NCBI RefSeq assembly: GCF_012844305.1
Contig: NZ_JABANE010000070.1
Span: 1 to 48,206, forward strand
From: Flammeovirga aprica JL-4
GTDB lineage: Bacteria; Bacteroidota; Bacteroidia; Cytophagales; Flammeovirgaceae
Reading direction: 5' to 3'
Length of the DNA: 48,206 nt
Both the position numbers and the translations under genes were made by a program. This document shows, in pieces, positions 17,482 to 24,853 of the stretch (position 1 is the first letter of the stretch; the number at the start of each line of letters is the position of its first letter). The notes below the pieces were generated by a model that worked only from the letters and a program-made list of their open reading frames with translations, searched no databases and was not told the origin of the DNA.

Positions 17482-18495
17482 ATGAATTCAGCTAGACTTG
17501 TTACCCTAATCTTTACTTTAATCTTAGCATCTTGTGATTATAGCAACAAAGAAGCTAGACATTTAAATAGTAAATTTTACAAGGAACCAGAGATCAAACT
17601 TTTAAACCGCAACATAAAGGGTGTTCAATATTATTACAGAACAGCCGGGAATTCGCTCAATCCTACCCTTTTATTTATGCCGGGCTATCCAACCAACAGG
17701 AATACTTTTGATGAGTTGATTCCGATGTTGGCTTCACATTATTATGTCATTGTACCGGACCACTCTAACACAAGATGGTACGCGAAATTTGATCCCGAGA
17801 AGACCCCCTTTACCTTTTCATTGATCACTGATTATTTAGAATATTTTCTAAAGGAATTAAAAATAGATAATTATACGCTATATATTCAAAATTCCTCTTT
17901 TCATATAGGTCTCCAATTAATGGAAAGAGATCCTGACAAAATCGAGGCGTTAATTATTCAAAACTCTGAACTTTACATTGATGCACTTCCTGAAAACAGA
18001 CAGGCACTTTACAAAAACACTGGGAGTGACAGTTCTAATGCATACATGGACTATGTGTGGACATTAAGTGGAGAAAATGCTGATATTCTATCAAAGGATA
18101 TTACTCCATTGGATAGTACAACTTATGATATTGGCCTATGGCAACAATATTTAGAATTTGTCCAAACTGAGAAGCAAAAGCTGATCATGATGCAACTTCT
18201 GAATGATTATAATAAACTTGCTCAACGTTTTCCTGATTGGCAACAAATGCTGAAGGAAAAACAGCCTAAAACATTAGTAATTTGGGGCAATAATGACAGT
18301 GACCCCAATTTTGAAGGAGCAAACTCATTCAAAAAAGACCTTCCCGACGCAGAACTTTTATTGATTAAATCTGGAAAATTCTCCAACAAATTGTTTAATG
18401 TGGAAGTGGCATCCAAGGTCTTAAATTTCTTACAACGCAACAGCGGCCGCTTGGATGACGGTGAAAATATAAAACCTTATTTGGATGCATTGTAA
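17482..18495 (+). CDS. Alpha/beta-hydrolase-fold lipoprotein, probably catalytically altered
   Basis: This 337-residue lipoprotein (lipobox LASC, Cys18) has an alpha/beta-hydrolase fold. LLFMPGYPTNRNTFDELIPML and YYVIVPDHSN match the oxyanion-hole region and strand 4 of haloalkane-dehalogenase/epoxide-hydrolase-like proteins. LVIWGNND retains the acid Asp272. The nucleophile elbow is abnormal: YIQNSSFHIG (residues 134-143) replaces the usual H-D-W-G-G or G-x-S-x-G, with Phe140 where glycine is expected. The catalytic-His motif (GHF) is SGKF, with Lys299 for His. It may therefore be a binding protein or pseudoenzyme. It follows the regulator's terminator and has its own 235-bp upstream spacer. 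Confidence 0.65.
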   Translation: MNSARLVTLIFTLILASCDYSNKEARHLNSKFYKEPEIKLLNRNIKGVQYYYRTAGNSLNPTLLFMPGYPTNRNTFDELIPMLASHYYVIVPDHSNTRWYAKFDPEKTPFTFSLITDYLEYFLKELKIDNYTLYIQNSSFHIGLQLMERDPDKIEALIIQNSELYIDALPENRQALYKNTGSDSSNAYMDYVWTLSGENADILSKDITPLDSTTYDIGLWQQYLEFVQTEKQKLIMMQLLNDYNKLAQRFPDWQQMLKEKQPKTLVIWGNNDSDPNFEGANSFKKDLPDAELLLIKSGKFSNKLFNVEVASKVLNFLQRNSGRLDDGENIKPYLDAL

Positions 18496-18640
18496 ACCAA
18501 CATTCCAAAATTTTATTTGAAAAAATATTGTCTTCATCACATTATGAATTGTCCTAAGAGAGAATACTTTAAATAATATTTGTCAATTTTCGGATTTACA
18601 ATTACAAAACTCAAAATTCTCTTTACGATTAAATAGTGTC

Positions 18641-18818
18641 ATGAAAAAATATTTATGTTGTACTTTTACTCTTTTTCTTTTTCCTGTCGACCTCTAACCT
18701 ATTAGCTCAGAAAGTGACAGACTATTGGGATCATTTTTATTTAGATGCCTCACTTGTTTATGGGGAGTACATCATGAAAATGATAAAATTAGTACATAGC
18801 ACAATTTTGGAATTGTAG
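18641..18818 (+). pseudogene. Frameshifted remnant of a small secreted-protein gene
   Basis: An ATG at 18641 starts a signal-peptide-like stretch (MKKYLCCTFTLFLF) that stops at 18697 in its own frame. The +1 frame from 18681 continues it naturally as STSNLLAQKVTDYWDHF and ends at a stop at 18816. The break falls in a T/C-rich run (CTTTTTCTTTTTCC), a common place for slippage. The joined peptide would have a normal signal peptide ending LLAQ and only about 35 further residues, so the gene is probably also truncated. Family unknown. The 494-bp spacer 18496-18989 holds nothing else but this remnant and hairpins. Confidence 0.5.
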
Positions 18819-18950
18819 ATAAGAATGCCAACAAGCATGAAAGGGCATACTTAGAATCTACAATTTTCAAAAACCGGCCTTTTTTAATATCCTGATTTTT
18901 TAATCTACTTACAGAGTATGAATCACATACTCTTCCTATACTGTAGAATT

Positions 18951-18981
18951 AAGGCTATGTTCGCATATTGTGAAACATAGC
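18951..18981. terminator. Terminator hairpin between convergent units
   Basis: A 10-bp stem, AGGCTATGTT/AACATAGCCT, is followed by ATTTTATT. It lies just after the stop codon of the minus-strand gene at 18990. A smaller palindrome, GAGTATG..CATACTC (about 18914-18931), lies next to it. Confidence 0.7.
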
Positions 18982-18989
18982 CTATTTTA

Positions 18990-20342
18990 TTATTCCGAGG
19001 GGATATACCACAAATCTTTCTCTAAATCTACTCCTCCCTTCATTTCATCTTGCACTACTCTATCCACGATAAACATTCCAACTTTCGACATATCTTCAAA
19101 ATTATCAGTGCTGTCTAAAGGAAAGTTTTGTCTTGTTCTATGAATATCAAACTGATCGGATAAATCACTACCAAACGCTTGTTCTACTCCTGATTTCCCA
19201 ATCATAAAACCAATCATTCCTCCCCATGTTGCTGTAGGGTTATCCGAATCCCATCCAGCCAAAGTACCTATCTTTATAGTTTCCTTCAAATCACCTTCAC
19301 CATAAAAAAGACTGACTAAACTTGCCGCATAATTGATTCCTGCTGCAAAACAGCCATTACAATACAATTCCTTGGCTGTGATGTGATAACCGTCTTCCTG
19401 GTTTACTTGATATTTTTCATAAAGAGCATCACGCACATCTTCCCATTTCGTTCCTTTTTGGTATTCGCCTTTTACAAAGTCATACATTTTAGTAACATAA
19501 CTTTCTCCTGTCATTTGCTGTCTTGCCTGATTCGCCATCCAGACAATCTTTTCCTTTTGAGAAAGTTTTTGATCTACCAAAGAAGCTAAAGCATACATAT
19601 TTACATAAAATTCTGAAATCTGGGCGGCCTCTTTTCTTGCAGTGGTTCTGATTGGCAGGTGTGCCATTTTCTGAGCAACATCCATTCTTGCTGGAGCAAA
19701 AAAGCCGAAAATCTCAGTGGTCAACTGTGCGTCAATCATATCATAATGCTCGTTGATATCAGGATTACTTGTTTCTGGAGGAAGTACGCCCTCGTGCATC
19801 AGGTCAAATGCTTTTTGATTGGACACCCAAAGGTAATTTTCTTCTTCTTTTTGAATATGTTTCAACCATCCTTCTTTTATATCTTCTGGTGAAAGGATTG
19901 TTTTTTGTTTGGTGTAAAGTAAATGCTGATAGATGTATTCAATATCCGTGTCATCATCAGCTCCCCAAACTTCTCCCTTTTTTCTTACTACAAAATCAAT
20001 CGTTTCTGAAAGATCACTGGGTACTCCCTGCCCCCAAATACTAGGCTCATCTTTTTTACCCCAATCTTCTCGTGTATAAAAAGGACCTGTTTTGATTTCA
20101 CCGATATTCCCAATTTTATCCATTTCAGTTACCAACCCCGTCCAGTTGGCGATACATTGTCCCAGCCAGAAACCATATAATTTATCTTTGTACTCAGACC
20201 TAGAAATCGCTAAGTCAGTGGATTTAGGCTCATAATTCTTATAGGTTAATCGATCGTCTTTGAGTACTGTTTTTTCTTCCTTCTTCTGGTTACAAGAATA
20301 AAAAAACATGGGTAATAAAATTCCAATAATAATTCGTTTCAT
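18990..20342 (-). CDS. ADP-ribosylglycohydrolase-family lipoprotein
   Basis: This 450-residue lipoprotein (lipobox FYSC, Cys17) is of the ADP-ribosylglycohydrolase (DraG/ARH) family. Metal-binding signatures are VWGADDDTDIEY (Asp129-Asp133) and the C-terminal AGWDSDNPTATWGG (Asp365, Asp367, Thr370), which together form the two-Mg site of the fold. YGFWLGQCIANWTGL near residue 56 is the usual N-terminal G-x-x-x-G-D-like helix in altered form. The family cleaves N- or O-glycosidic bonds to ADP-ribose. The envelope location and clustering with a nucleoside hydrolase and ribokinase suggest salvage of ribose from extracellular nucleotides or ADP-ribosyl compounds. It is four bases from the upstream gene, so co-transcribed. 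Confidence 0.8.
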   Translation of the reverse strand: MKRIIIGILLPMFFYSCNQKKEEKTVLKDDRLTYKNYEPKSTDLAISRSEYKDKLYGFWLGQCIANWTGLVTEMDKIGNIGEIKTGPFYTREDWGKKDEPSIWGQGVPSDLSETIDFVVRKKGEVWGADDDTDIEYIYQHLLYTKQKTILSPEDIKEGWLKHIQKEEENYLWVSNQKAFDLMHEGVLPPETSNPDINEHYDMIDAQLTTEIFGFFAPARMDVAQKMAHLPIRTTARKEAAQISEFYVNMYALASLVDQKLSQKEKIVWMANQARQQMTGESYVTKMYDFVKGEYQKGTKWEDVRDALYEKYQVNQEDGYHITAKELYCNGCFAAGINYAASLVSLFYGEGDLKETIKIGTLAGWDSDNPTATWGGMIGFMIGKSGVEQAFGSDLSDQFDIHRTRQNFPLDSTDNFEDMSKVGMFIVDRVVQDEMKGGVDLEKDLWYIPSE

Positions 20343-20346
20343 CTTT

Positions 20347-21321
20347 CTAGTTCTTATCTAAGTTCTGTAATAATAACCGCTTCATCATTCTTTGCATAAA
20401 CTCATCTTCATTGATATGCAATGCGATTTTTGCATTCGGTTTTTTCTCCTTATTGATAGAGGTATATCCTTTATCATCTACTTCCACATATCCTTCTTCA
20501 ATATGAAATAATTCAGGCCAAAGTATCACCCCTATGGCTACAGCATCATACACAATAGGTACATAATTCAAGTCTTTGGCATAATGCATATAACGCCATA
20601 AAACATAGTTGGCACAAATCGCATCTGTGAGTGTAGAATTTCGCATTTGCAACAAATTTCTATTTTCCTCTGAGACTGTAACAAAAGCAGTAACATCCAA
20701 CGGTACATAAGTAATTTTGCCTCCTTTATCAGCTTCTACAAATGCTTTTGAAGCTTCTACATCAGCCACAACATTCCATTCCGGGCTAGGTGTTGTGGAA
20801 CTGTTATAACCCATATTGAAAGAACCAAACATAGCATAAATATGCTTTGCTTTTTGGAGAATCGTTGGATCTTTATCAAGCAAATCTTTCATATTGGGAA
20901 CAGGCCCCACCGTTACCAAGTTGACTTCATTTGGATATTTTTCTAGCGTTGAAGAAATAAATTCCACAGCATCCATCGGTGACGGTTTTAGTTGATCAAA
21001 ACCTTCTGCCCAGATGTATTGCGGTGAATAAACATCACTCGTTTTTCGCCCTATCACCACAGGAATATCATCTAACCCTAATTCGTACAATAGCTTTAGT
21101 GCCATTTTTCCTCTTTCGGGTGTATTCGCAAAGTCCATTACTATACCCATCACTTCAAACTCAGGGCTTGCCAGCATCAATGCCAAGGCGTACATATCAT
21201 CAATATCATCCCCTAAATCACAATCAAAAATGATCTTTTCTTTTTGTGGAGATTGAGCAAAAAGAGAAGTTGAAGTCAATAAAACACTCCATACGAGTGC
21301 TATTTTCATTAGAAATTTCAT
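20347..21321 (-). CDS. Secreted inosine/uridine-preferring nucleoside hydrolase
   Basis: This 324-residue protein carries a Sec signal peptide (ending SLFAQ, about residue 23) and the nucleoside hydrolase fold. The Ca-binding motif IIFDCDLGDDIDD (Asp33, Asp35, Asp41, Asp42) is the Bacteroidota-type variant of DxDxGxDD. VNLVTVGPVPNMKDLL and the late VYDAVAIGVIL (Asp ligand) also match the family. It should hydrolyse ribonucleosides in the periplasm to base plus ribose. It lies between the ribokinase (18-bp gap) and the ADP-ribosylglycohydrolase (4-bp gap) in one operon. Confidence 0.88.
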   Translation of the reverse strand: MKFLMKIALVWSVLLTSTSLFAQSPQKEKIIFDCDLGDDIDDMYALALMLASPEFEVMGIVMDFANTPERGKMALKLLYELGLDDIPVVIGRKTSDVYSPQYIWAEGFDQLKPSPMDAVEFISSTLEKYPNEVNLVTVGPVPNMKDLLDKDPTILQKAKHIYAMFGSFNMGYNSSTTPSPEWNVVADVEASKAFVEADKGGKITYVPLDVTAFVTVSEENRNLLQMRNSTLTDAICANYVLWRYMHYAKDLNYVPIVYDAVAIGVILWPELFHIEEGYVEVDDKGYTSINKEKKPNAKIALHINEDEFMQRMMKRLLLQNLDKN

Positions 21322-21339
21322 ATCAAGTTGGTTTTGTTT

Positions 21340-22236
21340 TTACAATTCAGAAAGTCTGGGAATAGATGCTTGTGCTCCTTTTTTTGTCACAGAATTTGAT
21401 GCCGCATTTAGGGCAAAATTAATACTGGTTTCCAAAGTCATCCCCTCTGATAATAAAACGGTTAAAGCTCCATTAAAAACATCGCCAGCCGCCGTTGTAT
21501 CAATTGCATTTACATTAGGGGCAGAAAATTGTTGTTTCAAAGTAGTATTGGAAACAAAACATCCTTTGGCTCCTAAAGTCACAATAACTGTTTTTACACC
21601 CTTATTGTGAAGTATATCTATCGCTTTCAACATCGTTTGTTGATCTTTTACTTTGATACCAGACAATAACTCTAATTCCGTTTCATTAGGTGTAATGATA
21701 TCAAGCATTCTCAATGTTTCATCTGATATCGCTTTCACAGGAGCGGGGTTCAAAATGACTAAGGCTCCTTTTTGTTTTGCTTTCGCAACAGCATACTCCA
21801 CAGTCTTTATGGGAACTTCCAATTGTAATAACACTATTGCTTTTTCATGAAATCCCTCTGCTACAGCATCAATATTTTTTTCTGACAATGTATTATTTGC
21901 ACCAGGCACAACCACTATACAGTTCTCTGCTTTAGCATCTACATTGATCATTGCCATGCCGGTGGGCACATCAACCTGATGAATAAAATCAACATTAATT
22001 CCTTCTTTTTTGTAGGATAAAATGGCATTACTCCCAAAATCATCAGTGCCAACATTGGCCACAAAAACTACCTCACCACCTAACCTTGCCGCCGCTACAG
22101 CCTGATTCGCTCCTTTTCCTCCTTGATTCTGAAAAAAGTCTGTTCCCATAATCGTCTCCCCTGCTTTGGGTAAACGTTCACTTTGCACTACGAGATCCGT
22201 ATTTGAACTGCCTATTACAATAATTTTCTTATCCAT
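21340..22236 (-). CDS. rbsK: Ribokinase (PfkB family)
   Basis: This cytosolic kinase phosphorylates ribose to ribose-5-phosphate. At 298 residues it has family length. SSNTDLVV near the N-terminus, GGKGANQAVAAARLGG (residues 39-54) and the anion-hole/catalytic-base motif DTTAAGDVFNGA (base Asp252) are the two PfkB signatures, and TPNETELELL is the ribokinase-type motif. It is the first gene of the ribose-nucleoside operon, downstream of two LacI-type operators. No ribose permease is encoded here, so uptake must be elsewhere. Confidence 0.92.
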   Translation of the reverse strand: MDKKIIVIGSSNTDLVVQSERLPKAGETIMGTDFFQNQGGKGANQAVAAARLGGEVVFVANVGTDDFGSNAILSYKKEGINVDFIHQVDVPTGMAMINVDAKAENCIVVVPGANNTLSEKNIDAVAEGFHEKAIVLLQLEVPIKTVEYAVAKAKQKGALVILNPAPVKAISDETLRMLDIITPNETELELLSGIKVKDQQTMLKAIDILHNKGVKTVIVTLGAKGCFVSNTTLKQQFSAPNVNAIDTTAAGDVFNGALTVLLSEGMTLETSINFALNAASNSVTKKGAQASIPRLSEL

Positions 22237-22257
22237 AATGATGTGTTATTTTATTGT

Positions 22258-22316
22258 ACAAACGTTTGTGCTATTCAATTAAAAAAATAGAGCATCCATA
22301 TGCTACAATCGTTTGT
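22258..22316. promoter_or_regulatory. Two LacI-family operators upstream of the ribokinase operon
   Basis: The perfect 12-bp palindrome ACAAACGTTTGT (22258-22269) and the near-copy ACAATCGTTTGT (22305-22316) are both followed by GC. They carry the central CG typical of LacI/PurR/CcpA-family sites. Their centres are 47 bp apart, about 4.5 helical turns. They lie 22 and 69 bp upstream of the ribokinase ATG, and the adjacent LacI-family protein is the obvious ligand. Confidence 0.75.
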
Positions 22317-22407
22317 GCAGTAATATTAAATAAAATTTAAATCTGAAAAAAGAATTAAATGTTTTAATTACGTTAAATAATAATCAGGAAGACTTTCATG
22401 AATTGTT

Positions 22408-22899
22408 TTATTCTCTTACCATAGTAAGGATCTGTTGTACCTTATTTGTAGTATCGTTTTCCTTCAGATAAATGGATGACTTCCACAAACCATTATCAAG
22501 GTTGAGAATTCCATAATCTGAATTGAAAAGAAGGGGTCCATGACCGTCAATAACAGGCTGAGATAAAGTATATAAATCAAACTTCACAGAAGATAAACTT
22601 GGGTCAAAAAATTTATCTTTTTCTTTCAATTCAAAATCAGAATCAACAAAAGATAAAACCTTGGTACTTTTATTATACTTAAAAGTCATATTCCATTTTT
22701 TATCTTCCAAATTGACATATTGATACACTTCCACTTCTTCATGATTATCTTTTACAAGATCATATTCTCTTGTTATGAATAAAGAATCACCTTCAACAAC
22801 ATGCAAGATTCTATAATTTAAAGTTGAAGTTTGCTTCTCCTTTGTCGAACAACTTGTCATTAGAAGAAAAAGGATAAATAAGTTTGCTATTGATTTCAT
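22408..22899 (-). CDS. Small lipoprotein of unknown function
   Basis: This 163-residue lipoprotein has lipobox LMTSC (Cys17). The mature part is beta-strand rich and charged (YRILHVVEGDSLFITREYDL, KKWNMTFKYNKSTKVLSFVDSDFEL), and I recognise no domain. It is 33 bp downstream of the LacI-type gene in the same orientation and may be co-transcribed with it. The ribokinase operon starts only after the operator region, so a direct role in nucleoside use is not shown. Confidence 0.7.
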   Translation of the reverse strand: MKSIANLFILFLLMTSCSTKEKQTSTLNYRILHVVEGDSLFITREYDLVKDNHEEVEVYQYVNLEDKKWNMTFKYNKSTKVLSFVDSDFELKEKDKFFDPSLSSVKFDLYTLSQPVIDGHGPLLFNSDYGILNLDNGLWKSSIYLKENDTTNKVQQILTMVRE

Positions 22900-22932
22900 A
22901 TGAATTCTTGTTAGTGATATTTTGCAAAAGCT

Positions 22933-23949
22933 TTAAAGTAGATCAAAAATACTTCCGCGTTCTATTATTTCAGTATCAATTAAAAAAGATGGATCTTCTG
23001 ATTTTTGGTCCTGTATTAGGTCATATATTAAGTTAAATGCTTTCGCCCCCATCTTATCATTGTGCTGTTTAATGGTGGTGAGTGAAGGTGTGATATATTC
23101 CGCATAAGGGTTTTCATCAAATGAAATGATGGACAAATCTTGAGGGAGGTTTAATTGAAGTTCCTTCGCGGCTTTTAAAACACCCATACATATTTGATTA
23201 CTCATACATAGTATTGCCGTTGGTTTATTTTTTTCTTTTAATAGCTGTAACATGGAAACATAACCGTTTTCTTCATTAAAACCGTTACCCAGAAGTAAGT
23301 TTGCATTAAATGAAATATTATAATCCTGCAATGCCTCTTTGAAGCCTTTTTCTCTTTCGTTGACAGTAAGCAGTTTTTGATCTCCTTGAATCAAACCTAT
23401 TGTTTTATGTCCTTTTTGAATTAAAAACTCAACAGCATCATAGGCTCCTTTATAATTATTGGAAGATACAAATGGCACATCAATACCTTTTAAATAACGA
23501 TCAACAAATACTACAGGAATTCCCATGTCTTTGAATTGTTCTTTATAATGAGAACCTTCAAACCCTACCGGGCACAGAATAATACCGTCTACTTTTCTAC
23601 TATATAATTGTTGCAAAGCCTTTGTTTCTTTCTCTAATTGTTCATCAGAATCCATCAATAATATAGAGTAATGCATTGCGGAGGCTTGCTGTTCTATATG
23701 TTTGGCCATTGTACTGAAAAAAGGATTGCTGATATCGGGCAAAATCAAACCAATGGTAAAGGATTTAGAGGCCTGAAGACTTTTGGCAACCAAATTGGGA
23801 GTATAACCTACTTTCTGAGCATAGGCTTTGACACGTTTTACGGTTGCTTCACTGATTCTATATTCTTTTGCCTTTCCATTTAATACTCTAGAAATAGTCC
23901 CTGGGGAGATATTCAAGTCTTTAGCGATGGATTTTAAACTGGCTTTCAT
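22933..23949 (-). CDS. LacI-family transcriptional regulator
   Basis: This 338-residue repressor has an N-terminal LacI helix-turn-helix (residues about 4-58: SLKSIAKDLNISPGTISRVL, hinge GYTPNLVAKSL) and a periplasmic-binding-protein-like effector domain (IGLILPDISNPFFSTMAKHIE, GIILCPVGFEG, VPVVFVDRYLKG-like, PTAILCMSNQICMGVLKA). It probably controls the ribokinase, nucleoside hydrolase and ADP-ribosylglycohydrolase operon through the two palindromes at 22258 and 22305, with ribose or a nucleoside-derived sugar as inducer. It is divergent from the SnoaL-like gene over a 164-bp spacer. Confidence 0.92.
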   Translation of the reverse strand: MKASLKSIAKDLNISPGTISRVLNGKAKEYRISEATVKRVKAYAQKVGYTPNLVAKSLQASKSFTIGLILPDISNPFFSTMAKHIEQQASAMHYSILLMDSDEQLEKETKALQQLYSRKVDGIILCPVGFEGSHYKEQFKDMGIPVVFVDRYLKGIDVPFVSSNNYKGAYDAVEFLIQKGHKTIGLIQGDQKLLTVNEREKGFKEALQDYNISFNANLLLGNGFNEENGYVSMLQLLKEKNKPTAILCMSNQICMGVLKAAKELQLNLPQDLSIISFDENPYAEYITPSLTTIKQHNDKMGAKAFNLIYDLIQDQKSEDPSFLIDTEIIERGSIFDLL

Positions 23950-24113
23950 ATAATAGTAAGGTTAAAAAATAATATAGATCTTCCATCAAAGTAAACAGGT
24001 TGATGGGAATAATAAAAAAAGAAACCTTCTTTCTGCTTATTAAATTCAAAAAATCAAAGTATATTCAGTCATCAATAAATGTGTCTTAATTTAAATCAAC
24101 CAAAAATTAACTT

Positions 24114-24482
24114 ATGACTATTAAAGAAATTGCTAGCCGTTTGGTAGAGCTATGCCGTATCGGTGAGTTTGAAAAAGCACAACAAGAATTATTCGCTGAA
24201 GATTGTGTCAGTATTGAGCCTGATGGCGCACCTGTGAAAGAAGTAAAAGGTCTTCAGGGATTGGCAGAGAAAGGTAAACAGTTTATGGAGATGATGGAAC
24301 CGCATGGTTTTTCGGTTTCTGATCCCGTCATTGCAGACGACTTTTTCTCCTGCTCATTAATGATGGATGCAACGTTTAAACCTACTGGTCAAAGAACAAA
24401 AAGTACTGAAATTGCCGTTTATGAAGTAAAAAATGGTAAAATTGTCAAGGAAGAATTTTTCTTTAAACCACAAAACGGTTGA
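24114..24482 (+). CDS. SnoaL-like / NTF2-fold protein
   Basis: This 122-residue cytosolic protein has the NTF2-like (SnoaL) cone fold: an N-terminal helix pair (IASRLVELCRIGEFEKAQQELFAED), CVSIEPDG, then strands ending IAVYEVKNGKIVKEEFFF. It matches the stand-alone SnoaL-like proteins common in Bacteroidota. Such proteins may be small enzymes or ligand binders; no function can be fixed. It is monocistronic, with a terminator directly downstream. Confidence 0.75.
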   Translation: MTIKEIASRLVELCRIGEFEKAQQELFAEDCVSIEPDGAPVKEVKGLQGLAEKGKQFMEMMEPHGFSVSDPVIADDFFSCSLMMDATFKPTGQRTKSTEIAVYEVKNGKIVKEEFFFKPQNG

Positions 24483-24508
24483 TTTCATCATTCTTTTGAA
24501 AACCCTAA

Positions 24509-24540
24509 AGCTCATAATCAATTTATGGGCTATTTTTTTT
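24509..24540 (+). terminator. Terminator of the SnoaL-like gene
   Basis: A 9-bp stem with one G-T pair (24509-24517 with 24523-24531) is followed by eight T residues. The rest of the 371-bp spacer 24483-24853 holds the palindrome at 24722-24758 and otherwise nothing I recognise. Confidence 0.85.
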
Positions 24541-24721
24541 ATTTAAAACTGTATATCAGACACTTACATATGTAATTATATTGCTTTTTTATATTAAATA
24601 ATATTGTTTTAATGACCATCCTCACTTAAAAATTTAGGGTCTCCAAAAAAAGGTGTACAAAATCAGCATTTTCTAACAAGGGATATCACTTCATTCGTCA
24701 CAAAACTATCCCAACTTTGGA

Positions 24722-24758
24722 GTATAATATTAATAAACCTTTGCAATTAATATTATAC
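24722..24758. promoter_or_regulatory. Perfect inverted repeat upstream of the biotin carboxylase-type gene
   Basis: GTATAATATTAA and its exact reverse complement (24722-24733, 24747-24758) enclose a 13-bp core containing CCTTTGC. The core overlaps an imperfect -7 box, and a TTTG lies at 24716. It is 96 bp before the ATG. It could be an operator on the promoter or, if transcribed, a leader hairpin. Confidence 0.45.
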
Positions 24759-24853
24759 AGGAGCATCAATTCAAAAAAATGTTCCATCGAAAATGAATTA
24801 GTATCCGCTTAATAATATTATTGGGCAAACAGAGTAATAAACCATAAGATAAG

